Shown one piece after another: positions 8,064 through 15,584 of a stretch of 38,451 nucleotides of DNA. A program made the position numbers and the translations under genes. The notes under the pieces are model-generated. The model did no database searches, was not told the origin of the DNA, and saw only the letters and a program-made list of their open reading frames with translations. The number at the start of each line of letters is the position of its first letter. Within the stretch, counting starts at the first letter, position 1. Source of the stretch: Fuerstiella sp. (GTDB lineage Bacteria; Planctomycetota; Planctomycetia; Planctomycetales; Planctomycetaceae); NCBI GenBank assembly GCA_022447185.1, contig JAKVAY010000072.1, positions 1 through 38,451 of the forward strand. The letters are read 5' to 3'.

Positions 8064-9548
8064 TCAATGAGTCAATTTCTGAAACCGATCCCAGGCGTCA
8101 TCCCACGCAGTTGTATCGCCGGGGATGAATTCTTCTATGGTTTCAGAACGCCGAACGACCTCCCGAACGTCTGCCAATGTTGTTAAATCTCCTGCGGCGC
8201 GCGCCTGGATCAGCACATTACCCAGTGCGGTTGCTTCCACCGGTCCGGTGACTACCGGTCGGCCACAGGAATCGGCTGTGAATTGATTCAGCAATCGGTT
8301 TTGAGTTCCGCCACCCACGATATGAATCACGGTTACCGGGATGTCCGTCAGTTCTTCGAGCCAGCCAAGGACCATCCGGTATTTGAGTGCCAGACTCTCC
8401 AGTGAACATCGCACGAACTGCCCTTCTGTTTCCGGCACTGGTTGTTCCGTTCGGAGACACTCATCTGCAATAGCGGTGGTCATATCTGAGGGATCCAGAA
8501 ATTCGGGTCGATCAGGATCAACAAGTGATCGGAATGACGGTGCGTCGGCCGCCAGCTGCGCCAGTTCACCATAGTCGTAATCACGTCCACGTTGTGCAAA
8601 CGCCAGACGACATCGTTGCACGAGCCACAGACCCATGATGTTCTTAAGCAGTCGCCAGGTTCCGTCCACTCCGCCCTCATTCGTAACATTGCGTTCCAGT
8701 GCCTTTGGGCTGAGAATCGCGTTCTGTGTCTCGACTCCCATCAGTGACCAGGTGCCACTGCTGATATAGGCCCAGTTGGCGTGGCCTGTCTGTGTCGTTG
8801 GAATCGCGGCCACCGCGGCGCCCGTATCGTGTGTTGCAGGAGCGATCACATTGAGTTTTCCGAGTCCCGTGGCGTCCGCAACTTCGGTGCGGAGTACTCC
8901 GAGATTGGTGCCTGGCAGTACCACTTCAGGAAATATTTCTGTGGGTATCTCAAAGCGACGTAACATGTCGACCGCCCAGTTGCGAGACTCGGCGTTCAGC
9001 ATTTGGCTCGTTGTCGCGTTGGTGAATTCGACCACTCGGCTTCCGCTCAGGCACCAGTGAAAGTAGTCCGGCACCATTAAAAATTTTCGGGCCTGCGCGA
9101 CGAGTTCCGGGTCTCGTTCACACATTGCCAGGAGCTGATACAACGAATTGAGATTCATGAACTGCAATCCGGTGGTCGCAAAGATTTCGGCCCGGGAAAC
9201 CCGACTGAACGCTTTCTGCATCATGCCGTCTGTGCGTGCGTCGCGGTAATGCCACGGCTGGCCAAGCAGTTCATCGTTGCGATTTAGCAATACGAAGTCG
9301 ACACCCCACGTATCGACACCGACCGAGATGGCTGTTCCATTCAGCTGAGACGCGGCCTTGCTGAGGCCATTCTGAATTTGCGACCAAAGCCCTGTGAGGT
9401 TCCATCGCAGTGTCCCGCCGAGATTCACGGGTCCGTTTGGGAATCGATGATGCTGCTGGAGCGACACGGTCGCTCCGTCGAAGCTGCCGGACATCACTCG
9501 ACCGCTTTCAGCTCCCAGATCGACCGCCAAGTATACTTTGTCGACCAT
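8064..9548 (-). CDS. rhaB: Rhamnulokinase
   Basis: A 494-residue FGGY-family sugar kinase that phosphorylates L-rhamnulose to L-rhamnulose 1-phosphate in the cytoplasm. The N-terminal phosphate-binding segment [11 protein letters not shown] is the RhaB variant of the FGGY motif. It is followed by [23 protein letters not shown], the [11 protein letters not shown] loop and the C-terminal [14 protein letters not shown], all typical of RhaB. I start at the ATG at 9548, preceded by GGTGGGA as Shine-Dalgarno; an in-frame GTG four codons earlier overlaps that signal. No isomerase, aldolase or rhamnose transporter is adjacent, so the pathway must be completed elsewhere. Rhamnose is common in the algal polysaccharides that marine planctomycetes degrade. 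Confidence 0.93.
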   Translation of the reverse strand: MVDKVYLAVDLGAESGRVMSGSFDGATVSLQQHHRFPNGPVNLGGTLRWNLTGLWSQIQNGLSKAASQLNGTAISVGVDTWGVDFVLLNRNDELLGQPWHYRDARTDGMMQKAFSRVSRAEIFATTGLQFMNLNSLYQLLAMCERDPELVAQARKFLMVPDYFHWCLSGSRVVEFTNATTSQMLNAESRNWAVDMLRRFEIPTEIFPEVVLPGTNLGVLRTEVADATGLGKLNVIAPATHDTGAAVAAIPTTQTGHANWAYISSGTWSLMGVETQNAILSPKALERNVTNEGGVDGTWRLLKNIMGLWLVQRCRLAFAQRGRDYDYGELAQLAADAPSFRSLVDPDRPEFLDPSDMTTAIADECLRTEQPVPETEGQFVRCSLESLALKYRMVLGWLEELTDIPVTVIHIVGGGTQNRLLNQFTADSCGRPVVTGPVEATALGNVLIQARAAGDLTTLADVREVVRRSETIEEFIPGDTTAWDDAWDRFQKLTH

Positions 9549-9821
9549 GATTTTTCCCACCGGTTAATGAATATTGCATCGCAGATTTTAGCCGTCCGGC
9601 AGGGCATCGCCACGCTATTCGGATTCGGAGTCTGTTTCGCTGAAGAACGGTGTTTGTGGTGATGAGTCCGGCAGGATGACAGGAATCTGCCGTCCCGTAC
9701 GGGTGTCGTTGGCACGCAAAGTGATCCGTACCGCTAACGACTTATCGGATTAAAATGAAGGAATCCAATATGGACTCAGTCTTGTCTGCTACTGTGAAGC
9801 AACCGTTTTTTCGGAATATGG

Positions 9822-10667
9822 TCAGAAACCGAATCCACTGAGCTCCATTACTGTGACAGCTCCATTGTATGTGCCGTGAATGACGATGGCAGCAACGATC
9901 CACCCGGCGCCATCGGTCAGTGCCGGGGCCCGCCGTTGTTGTTGAAATTGCTGCCAGATCTTCCACGCGCCGATTCCGGAAATTGTCGAACAGCCGGAAT
10001 GCAGCAGCACACAAACAGTCCATCGCCATTCTGCGAGTCCAGGAGGCGGATTCGGTACATAAATGTTCAAATAGAGAACGTTCTCTACTGCAGAAAATGC
10101 AGCTCCGGACGCCAAAGCGCACAACAGAATCTGTACGCCATTGCGGTACAACCACGGTCGCTTTTCGACTACCCAAAGTGTCAGGGCAATTTTCATGATT
10201 TCTTCTGTTGTTGGTCCAACTACTGTAATCGCAATGAGCGCACTGACGAAAATCGTTTGAGCTGCGAATGTGGCGACCACGGCAAATACGCCACTGGTAA
10301 GAACAACCACGAGTGTCGTCAGCCAGCTGTACAGTCCTGACGACGCGTCAACTTTCTTCATGTACCAGCGATACCAGGTCACGCCATCCGGCGGCGTTTC
10401 CCCGGCCAGTGCCGGGGACAGCCCGGGTTCATCCCAAACGGACTGATCTTCCGAGACATGATTTGTCAAAGGCTGTGCCGTCCCGGAGTTGTGTGCGGCC
10501 TGTGGATGCAGCATGTCTTCCATCCACGGCTCCGCGAACACAGAAGCGTCTTTGTCTGACTTCTTTTGATGTGATTCAGCAAGTGGTTGACGCAATGGCG
10601 ACCTGGCCAGGCCGTCGCCGTCTTCGTTATCCCTCCCGCTGCTCAATTCATCCTCAGGCTGCATCAT
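9822..10667 (-). CDS. PrsW-like intramembrane glutamic protease
   Basis: A 281-residue protein with a hydrophilic N-terminal third (about residues 1-110, rich in Asp, Ser and Pro) and a multi-helix membrane domain. The membrane part carries the PrsW-type signatures: GPTTEEIMK with Glu155/Glu156, FSAVEN with Glu195, and conserved histidines at 223 (LLHSG) and 264 (IHGTYN). PrsW proteases cut membrane substrates such as anti-sigma factors. The start codon overlaps the stop of the preceding YbjQ-like gene in an ATGA, so the two are probably translationally coupled. The long N-terminal extension could be a regulatory or partner-binding tail. The substrate is unknown, and no anti-sigma factor is present in the window. 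Confidence 0.78.
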   Translation of the reverse strand: MMQPEDELSSGRDNEDGDGLARSPLRQPLAESHQKKSDKDASVFAEPWMEDMLHPQAAHNSGTAQPLTNHVSEDQSVWDEPGLSPALAGETPPDGVTWYRWYMKKVDASSGLYSWLTTLVVVLTSGVFAVVATFAAQTIFVSALIAITVVGPTTEEIMKIALTLWVVEKRPWLYRNGVQILLCALASGAAFSAVENVLYLNIYVPNPPPGLAEWRWTVCVLLHSGCSTISGIGAWKIWQQFQQQRRAPALTDGAGWIVAAIVIHGTYNGAVTVMELSGFGF

Positions 10668-11149
10668 ACGGCAGAACTTGTGTGGTAAGCGGTCGCTGTG
10701 GCAATCACTGCGGCCATTGGGGCCGTTCCGATCCTGCTCACCATGGTTGAGCCTCCAACATCAGCTGATTCGACCCGGACGTTACACATCGCATTAAAAC
10801 CCTGATCGATTGCGGTCTGCCTGAGGCGAGCAACGGCCTCTCGCTTGGCACGCGTTTGCAGAGTTTGAAATGACCGAACCTCACCACCAAACAGGTTGCG
10901 CCATTTTGCGAACCAGCTCTTAAGATAATCACTGGCGATGACGACTTCGGCCACAACGAGTGACGGCGCAGGCTCCACGTGCTTCGCCATGGGGAATGAC
11001 TTGATCTGAGTAATCAGAAATCCTTCGTGGGCCGCATCATATGCGTCCAGCCGCCGAAAATGTTGTTTCTCCACAGTCCGTCCGATGATGAGTCCAAAGA
11101 CGACGAACGGTGCTAAGAAAAGGAGAAGATTAACAATCGCACCGATCAT
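10664..11149 (-). CDS. Membrane-anchored YbjQ/UPF0145-like protein
   Basis: A 161-residue protein with an N-terminal membrane helix (about residues 2-22) followed by a domain related to the YbjQ/UPF0145 (DUF74) family. The family pattern is visible in the FGGEVRSFQTLQTRAKREAVARL stretch and in GFNAMCNVRVESA. It is the middle gene of a three-gene operon: the start overlaps the end of the upstream YbjQ paralogue (ATGA at 11146-11149), and the stop overlaps the PrsW-like start (ATGA at 10664-10667). The family was once called heavy-metal binding from a structure, but its function is unknown. The membrane anchor and coupling suggest it works together with the protease. Confidence 0.7.
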   Translation of the reverse strand: MIGAIVNLLLFLAPFVVFGLIIGRTVEKQHFRRLDAYDAAHEGFLITQIKSFPMAKHVEPAPSLVVAEVVIASDYLKSWFAKWRNLFGGEVRSFQTLQTRAKREAVARLRQTAIDQGFNAMCNVRVESADVGGSTMVSRIGTAPMAAVIATATAYHTSSAV

Positions 11150-11532
11150 GATGTTTCCGTCTCAGGAGCCTTGCCAGGTTTTTCTTTGTGTCTGACTTCA
11201 TGAATTTGCTCAAGGCTGACGGCTGTGCCGTAGGCATACAGCTCTGCGGCACCAGCGGTGACGGCACTCGTCGTGAATCGCACATTAACGACAGCATTGG
11301 CACCCAGCTGCTGTGCCTGAATCAGCATGCGTTGCATGGCTTCACGGCGTGACTCTGTCAGCAGTTCGGTATAGCCCTTCAATTCACCACCGACCAGATT
11401 TTTGAAGCTGGCAGCAATATCGCGGCCAGCGTGCTTGGCCCTTACGGTATTTCCCTGCACCAGCCCGCGAATGGCAACGATGTCATACCCGGCCACGGTT
11501 TCAGTATTGGTAACAATCATGGCGAACTGCAT
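11146..11532 (-). CDS. YbjQ/UPF0145 family protein
   Basis: A 128-residue soluble member of the YbjQ/UPF0145 (DUF74) family, which forms small beta-rich oligomers of unknown function. The family sequence is clear: ETVAGYDIVAIRGLVQGNTV, the LVGGELKGYTELLTESRREA helix, and QLGANAVVNVRF. It starts either at 11532 (MQF, as in the E. coli protein) or at 11520. GGAG lies almost against the first ATG and about 13 nt before the second, so the choice is open. It is the first gene of the leftward operon and overlaps the next gene by 4 nt. The C-terminal tail is charged and probably disordered. Confidence 0.82.
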   Translation of the reverse strand: MQFAMIVTNTETVAGYDIVAIRGLVQGNTVRAKHAGRDIAASFKNLVGGELKGYTELLTESRREAMQRMLIQAQQLGANAVVNVRFTTSAVTAGAAELYAYGTAVSLEQIHEVRHKEKPGKAPETETS

Positions 11533-11782
11533 GCTCCTCAGACTCAGTACACGAATGATTTAGCTGCAACGATACCGCACACAGACAACCTTGTGAATCG
11601 TTTGACACGAGCGGGCAATCCTGACGGAACGATTTAGTGCACCGGCAAAAATCTTCTCTCAGGATTCGCTCGCACCTTGCACGCGGTTGCAAGTAACTGC
11701 GGTGAATCGAATGTTTTCGCTGTTATGTCGCGAAGGTCGGCGGCAAATTCCGGCCAGTCATGACTCGCTTGTCCAGGCTGAC

Positions 11783-13090
11783 TCAGTCCCTCCGAATTCG
11801 GATTCGGCGGTATTCCATTTGCCCACGGTCACCTTCCAGGCCAATCGGGCCGGATTCCGGAAGTTTGAATTTGGTTTCCAGGACTTCTCCGTTACAGGTG
11901 CAGTGAGCGACGTTGTCGTCGACCACAACCACCAGTTTGTTCCAGTCCTGTTGCCGATACTTTTTCAGTTCAGTGTAGGGTCCAGCCAGTACGTAGTCTC
12001 GACACTGCAGCTGCGGCCTGCGGATGAAGACTCCGCTGTCTGCATTGGGTGTCGCCCGGAATTCCAGCTTTAATGTGAAGTCACCCCGGAATTCTTCTTT
12101 CGTCCACAATTGCTGGAAACGCCGACCTTCAGCAGGCGTCGTGACGATCAACCGCCCGTTCAATGCCACATAACGGCCATCCGGTGTAGAAGTGGAGCTG
12201 AAATACTGAGGTTTATTTTCTTTTGGACGAAAGCCCCAGCCTGTCAAGTCCCTGCCATTGAACAAACTGCGGAATCCGGGTTCGATGCGAAAATCATCAG
12301 GTTTCGTTTCCAGGTAGCCCAGCGTGGCGAAGATTGGAATCAGCGCTTTGGCCCACTTGGCATAACCAACCTGGTTTGGATGTAACAAATCAGGGAATTC
12401 GGTTTTTTTCGCATCGCCCTGCTCGTTGGCAAACAGTGTCCACGTATCCAGAACGGTGATTTGACCATCGCCTCTTACAGCTGTTTCCATCAATTCGTTC
12501 AATTTTTGAATCGCGGCGGCTGGACGTTTCATTTCGGCTGACGACGGGAACACACGGCATAGCACAATCGGCATTGTTGCATTGTGCTTCTTCAATGCCG
12601 CAATGATCAACTCGACGTTGCCTGAGATGGTCTCAGGAGACGCACCTTCTTCGAGGTCATTGGTTCCCATCAGTATCACAACCGTACTGGGATTCAGTGA
12701 CAGGACATCCTGTTTCAGGCGTATCAGCATGCCGCGCGTCGTATCGCCGCTGATCCCTCGATTCGCAGCATTGAGTCCCGGGAAATGGTCTTTGAAGCCA
12801 GGGCCCCATCCCTGAGTGATCGAGTCACCGAGAAAGACGACGGACCCCTGTTTTTTTGGGGCTTCTTTGGCGAACTCAGCGCGGCGACTCTTCCACAATC
12901 TCTGGAACCAGTCATAGCGGCGAATCGGGCCGGCTCCTGGAAGGCCGTCATCCGATTGGGGAAGCGCAAAGGACCGTGGACTGTCATCAGCATGAACAAA
13001 TTCATCCGTGAACGGAATGAACCACACAACAACGATTAAACAAAGGCGTACAGACATCCCCAAGGCTTTCTTTATGTTCTGTGAAATCAC
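11783..13090 (-). CDS. Secreted SGNH hydrolase fused to DUF1080 domain
   Basis: A 435-residue two-domain protein. After a signal peptide (about residues 10-35) comes an SGNH/GDSL esterase domain with GDSIT (Ser90), the RGISGDTT block (oxyanion Gly), MGTNDL (Asn144) and the catalytic pair in DLLHPNQ (Asp234, His237). A DUF1080 domain (3-keto-disaccharide hydrolase/LamG-like jelly roll) follows from about residue 273, shown by FRSLFNGRDLTGWGF and NADSGVFIRR. The likely role is extracytoplasmic deacylation of glycans, with the second domain binding or cleaving sugar. It is divergent from the thioredoxin-fold gene. Both parts look intact; the substrate is unknown. Confidence 0.9.
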   Translation of the reverse strand: MISQNIKKALGMSVRLCLIVVVWFIPFTDEFVHADDSPRSFALPQSDDGLPGAGPIRRYDWFQRLWKSRRAEFAKEAPKKQGSVVFLGDSITQGWGPGFKDHFPGLNAANRGISGDTTRGMLIRLKQDVLSLNPSTVVILMGTNDLEEGASPETISGNVELIIAALKKHNATMPIVLCRVFPSSAEMKRPAAAIQKLNELMETAVRGDGQITVLDTWTLFANEQGDAKKTEFPDLLHPNQVGYAKWAKALIPIFATLGYLETKPDDFRIEPGFRSLFNGRDLTGWGFRPKENKPQYFSSTSTPDGRYVALNGRLIVTTPAEGRRFQQLWTKEEFRGDFTLKLEFRATPNADSGVFIRRPQLQCRDYVLAGPYTELKKYRQQDWNKLVVVVDDNVAHCTCNGEVLETKFKLPESGPIGLEGDRGQMEYRRIRIRRD

Positions 13091-13259
13091 TTCGTATGAG
13101 ACTCAGCATATGAGATTTTGTTGTCGAATTCTCTGAATTCTGCCCACACCCAGCGACAATCGCTGTTAACGACGGGGTTCATTCCCTGTTCAGCTGCGTT
13201 ACAGGAACCAAGCTACTTACGTTGCCGCGACTCAACTCGCCATCTGTGGGATTTCTGAG

Positions 13260-14284
13260 ATGATTCAATCTGGTTTTCTGACTACTCTGATGCTGTTGAT
13301 TCTGATCTGCCCATATGCCGCTGCGCAGGGTCCCCGACCCGATCAACTGGGGGAGTCCGGTCTGGACATCGGCGAATCGGGAATTGCCTGGTACACGACC
13401 TGGGACTGGGAGACGGCCAGGAACGAGGCCCGACGCAGCGGGCGACCAATTATGTTTGTTGCTGCTGCGACACAATGTCACGGTGTTTCAGGCGTATTCT
13501 GACCTGGTTACACGGCTACGCAGAACGGTCTGTTCGCGTCCAAAGACTTCATTTCCGCCACTCGTGAATTTGTCTGTGTCCGCATTGATTCCTATGAAAG
13601 TGAAATGCACCAGGAATTTGTTCGTACCTTTCTGGATGGACGCTTCGAAAACAGTGCGTTCTGTCTGTTGGCGCCGAATGGTCAGGACTGGCTGAGTCGG
13701 GGAGGCCGTGGTCCGGAAATGGTGCTTGGTTACAACTCGGCAGCGAACGAACTGGCTGCTGTTGCCGCAGGCTATCCGGCCAAAGCCGATCTGAAGCGGG
13801 CCATGGTCCCTGACTTCCACAGTGTGCGTCAGGCCTTGAATGTTGCGTCAGCTGATCAGCGCGTCCTCGTCCTGACAAATGGTTCAACGGAACAGTTGAG
13901 ACCATTAATAGAGTCCCTCTGAATCATCTCGAATGATCCTCAAATCATCGGATGGTTTCACTTTGACATCGAAGATGACATCAAATGGCGAGAGAAAGTT
14001 GATGGAACCAGGAGCCAATCGGGAATCGTGGTGATCAGAGCCGGCGAATTCGGCATGACGGGTGCAGTGATGGAACAACGGCCTCTTGATGCCGCTGCGG
14101 GCACGATTAAAAAGACGTTGCTTGCTGCCAACGCTAAGTTTGCTCGAACAACGAGAAAAAGGTGTACTCAAGCCATGTCTGGAAAGGCACACAGCTGGGA
14201 ATCTATTTTGAGGCAGTAGTGCTACACGGTGAGGACCGTGATGGCGACGGAGAAATCGACCATCGTCGGGGTCGCCGCCGTTGA
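13260..14284 (+). CDS. Secreted thioredoxin-fold protein, candidate selenoprotein with interrupted frame
   Basis: The first 80 codons give a signal peptide (LTTLMLLILICPYAAAQG) and the opening of a thioredoxin-like domain (WETARNEARRSGRPIMFVAAA, Cys73). They stop at UGA 13500-13502. The same frame continues directly with clear protein sequence (PGYTATQNGLFASKDF, ATREFVCVRIDSYES, GRFENSAFCLLAPNG) to a second UGA at 13920-13922. It then continues again (PQIIGWFHFDIEDD, SGIVVIRAGEFGMTG) to about 14155. There a shift to the next frame yields KKVYSSHVWKGTQLGIYFE and an RGRRR end at 14284. UGA 1 corresponds to residue 81 and is followed by a SECIS-like hairpin. UGA 2 could be a mutated Trp codon, and one extra A in the A5 tract at 14156-14160 would restore the last frame. 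Alternatives are a selenoprotein with sequence errors, a decaying gene, or a pseudogene. Confidence 0.6.
13500..13502 (+). other. In-frame UGA, candidate selenocysteine codon
   Basis: This TGA is in frame with the start at 13260 and with the coding sequence on both sides, in the context GVSGVF-UGA-PGYTATQ. From memory, related planctomycete thioredoxin-like proteins carry Cys in a WCPG-like context at this position; that needs an alignment. Cys73 lies eight residues before it and could be a redox partner. TGA serves as an ordinary stop in other genes of the window, so general reassignment is not the explanation. Confidence 0.5.
13518..13539 (+). promoter_or_regulatory. Bacterial SECIS-like hairpin
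   Basis: ACGC (13518-13521) pairs with GCGT (13536-13539) and GAAC (13523-13526) with GTTC (13532-13535). A single A at 13522 is bulged and the apical loop is GGTCT (13527-13531). The loop starts 24 nt after the UGA. The E. coli fdhF SECIS also has a short stem, one bulged base and a loop containing GGUCU, and the general bacterial model asks for a G in the first two loop positions at roughly 16-37 nt from the UGA. The fit is good, though the bulged base is A rather than U. Confidence 0.5.
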
Positions 14285-14430
14285 ATCCACAAATCAAGCT
14301 CGGCTATTTAGTCCACATTACGCAGAAAGCAGACCGGGCCAGGACGTGGCCAAATGCCGGAACAGCGGGTGCAGCCGGCACTTCACTGCCCCGACAAAAC
14401 CAGAATCTCAGAAATCGTCACAATAGTTCA

Positions 14431-14458
14431 TTGACACGAATCGACTATCACCGACACT
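14431..14458 (+). promoter_or_regulatory. Possible promoter of the bfd-like gene
   Basis: A consensus -35 box TTGACA lies at 14431-14436. Sixteen nt downstream is a weak -10-like GACACT (14453-14458). This would place transcription start inside the palindrome at 14461-14475, the usual layout for a repressed iron promoter. The -10 match is poor. Confidence 0.3.
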
Positions 14459-14460
14459 TG

Positions 14461-14475
14461 TGAGACTGAGTCTCA
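14461..14475. promoter_or_regulatory. Fur-box-like 7-1-7 palindrome
   Basis: TGAGACT-G-AGTCTCA is a perfect 15-nt inverted repeat with the 7-1-7 geometry of the Fur box (TGATAAT-N-ATTATCA), sharing the outer TGA/TCA and the inner T/A. It ends 34 nt before the start of the ferredoxin gene, next to an iron-storage gene, so Fur-type iron control is the natural reading. The regulator is inferred from geometry and context only. Confidence 0.5.
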
Positions 14476-14509
14476 GTTGCGGCAGGAAATCGTAGCAGGT
14501 AAGTTTCAG

Positions 14510-14749
14510 ATGTTACTCGAAGAGCAATCCTCGAACACAGTTGTCTGCCACTGTCTTGGCATCACCGAGCGGGAAATCCGTGCGGCCGCTGCCTTCGGCG
14601 GCTGTCAGACAATTGCAGATGTGAAAGTCATGACGGCAGCCGGCAGCGGCTGTACTTCATGTCACTGCCGCATCATTGCTCTTCTCCAGAAAGCACGTGC
14701 CGAGACGGCATCCATGAATTCCGGTGTTGCATCCGGAAGCGCCTGTTGA
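14510..14749 (+). CDS. bfd: Bacterioferritin-associated ferredoxin-like [2Fe-2S] protein
   Basis: A 79-residue protein with the BFD-like [2Fe-2S] domain. The cluster cysteines are Cys13 and Cys15 (VCHCLGIT) and Cys48 and Cys51 (GCTSCHC), giving the family spacing C-x-C-x32-C-x2-C. Bfd donates electrons to bacterioferritin to release stored iron; related domains also occur in nitrite reductase and NifU. I start at the ATG at 14510 rather than the in-frame TTG at 14477, because AGGT precedes it at a reasonable distance and the domain begins at once. The bacterioferritin gene is the next gene, on the opposite strand and convergent, which supports the Bfd role. Confidence 0.8.
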   Translation: MLLEEQSSNTVVCHCLGITEREIRAAAAFGGCQTIADVKVMTAAGSGCTSCHCRIIALLQKARAETASMNSGVASGSAC

Positions 14750-14894
14750 GTCCTTGTGGCAGATTTGTGACGCTGGCATCTCGGTCGTTGCCATACACAC
14801 GTTTGGGCAACGAACCAACTGTCGGACGCCTCGGTTGCTGAACTGAACGAAAAACTATTCCTCCCAAATGATACGGACAGAGCAACAACCGGCG

Positions 14895-15380
14895 TTATGC
14901 ACCCGCAGGTTCTTCACCAACCTGACTTGCCAGGTACAATTCTGAGCCGATGGTTTCGATCTGGTGCAGCTGTGTCTCTAGCCAGTCGACACTCTCTTCC
15001 GATTCCACAACGATCCGCTCCATAATCTCCTTGCTGCCAGCGTCCCCGACTTCAGTCGCCAGCTGTACACCTCCGTTGTAAGTCTTAACGGCGTTCAGCT
15101 CGAGCAGCAGATCATTTTCCAGCTGTTCTTTGACGTTCGAACCAACACGGATGACGTCGTATCGTGCGATCTCAGGAACGCCTTCGAGAAACAGAATGCG
15201 GTCAATCAAATACTCTGCGTGTTTCATCTCTTCGATGGATTCCGCATAGTGGTGAGTCGCCAGTTTGTGGAAGCCCCAGTCCTTGCACATCTTGGACTGT
15301 ACGAAGTACTGATTGATCGCAGTCAGCTCAATGGTCAATCCCGCGTTAAGTGCTTCAATGACCTTGTCGTTGCCCTTCAT
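14895..15380 (-). CDS. bfr: Bacterioferritin, variant ferroxidase site
   Basis: A 161-residue heme-binding ferritin subunit that stores iron in a 24-mer in the cytoplasm. The start at 15380 follows AAAGGGA at good spacing and gives the canonical MKGNDKVI opening. Aligned without gaps to E. coli Bfr, the heme ligand Met52 and diiron ligands Glu18, Glu51, His54 and Glu94 are present. The positions of Glu127 and His130 are Ser127 and Ser130 (VESEESVDW), so the second half of the ferroxidase site is changed; Glu126, Glu128 and Glu129 are nearby and might substitute. Some bacteria combine two Bfr subunit types, one of them poor in ferroxidase ligands, and this could be that kind. The Bfd-like gene is convergent with it. 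Confidence 0.92.
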   Translation of the reverse strand: MKGNDKVIEALNAGLTIELTAINQYFVQSKMCKDWGFHKLATHHYAESIEEMKHAEYLIDRILFLEGVPEIARYDVIRVGSNVKEQLENDLLLELNAVKTYNGGVQLATEVGDAGSKEIMERIVVESEESVDWLETQLHQIETIGSELYLASQVGEEPAGA

Positions 15381-15584
15381 AGTATCCCTTTGAATCCTGT
15401 AATGATTTCCATCGCGAACAACTGCATTGTACAGTGTTTGCTGCGTTCCGATGACTGATCTGAATCGGTGATCTGACCAAACCACGCGATTGATATCCCG
15501 TCTCTTGCTCCTCCTGCGACAGAATCGCAATTCCTTCTGCTGTGGTGTAGTTCGAGCATTCGACGATTACGCGAAATGGAATAC

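Noticed and set aside
13933..13948. ATGAT/ATCAT hairpin after the second UGA as another SECIS
   Set aside because: The loop CCTCAA has no G in its first positions and the stem is only 5 AT-rich pairs; a lost Trp codon explains the UGA better.
13260..14284. UGA read as Trp throughout (alternative genetic code)
   Set aside because: Intact genes in the window (for example the sulfatase, ending in TGA at 1812-1814) use TGA as a normal stop.
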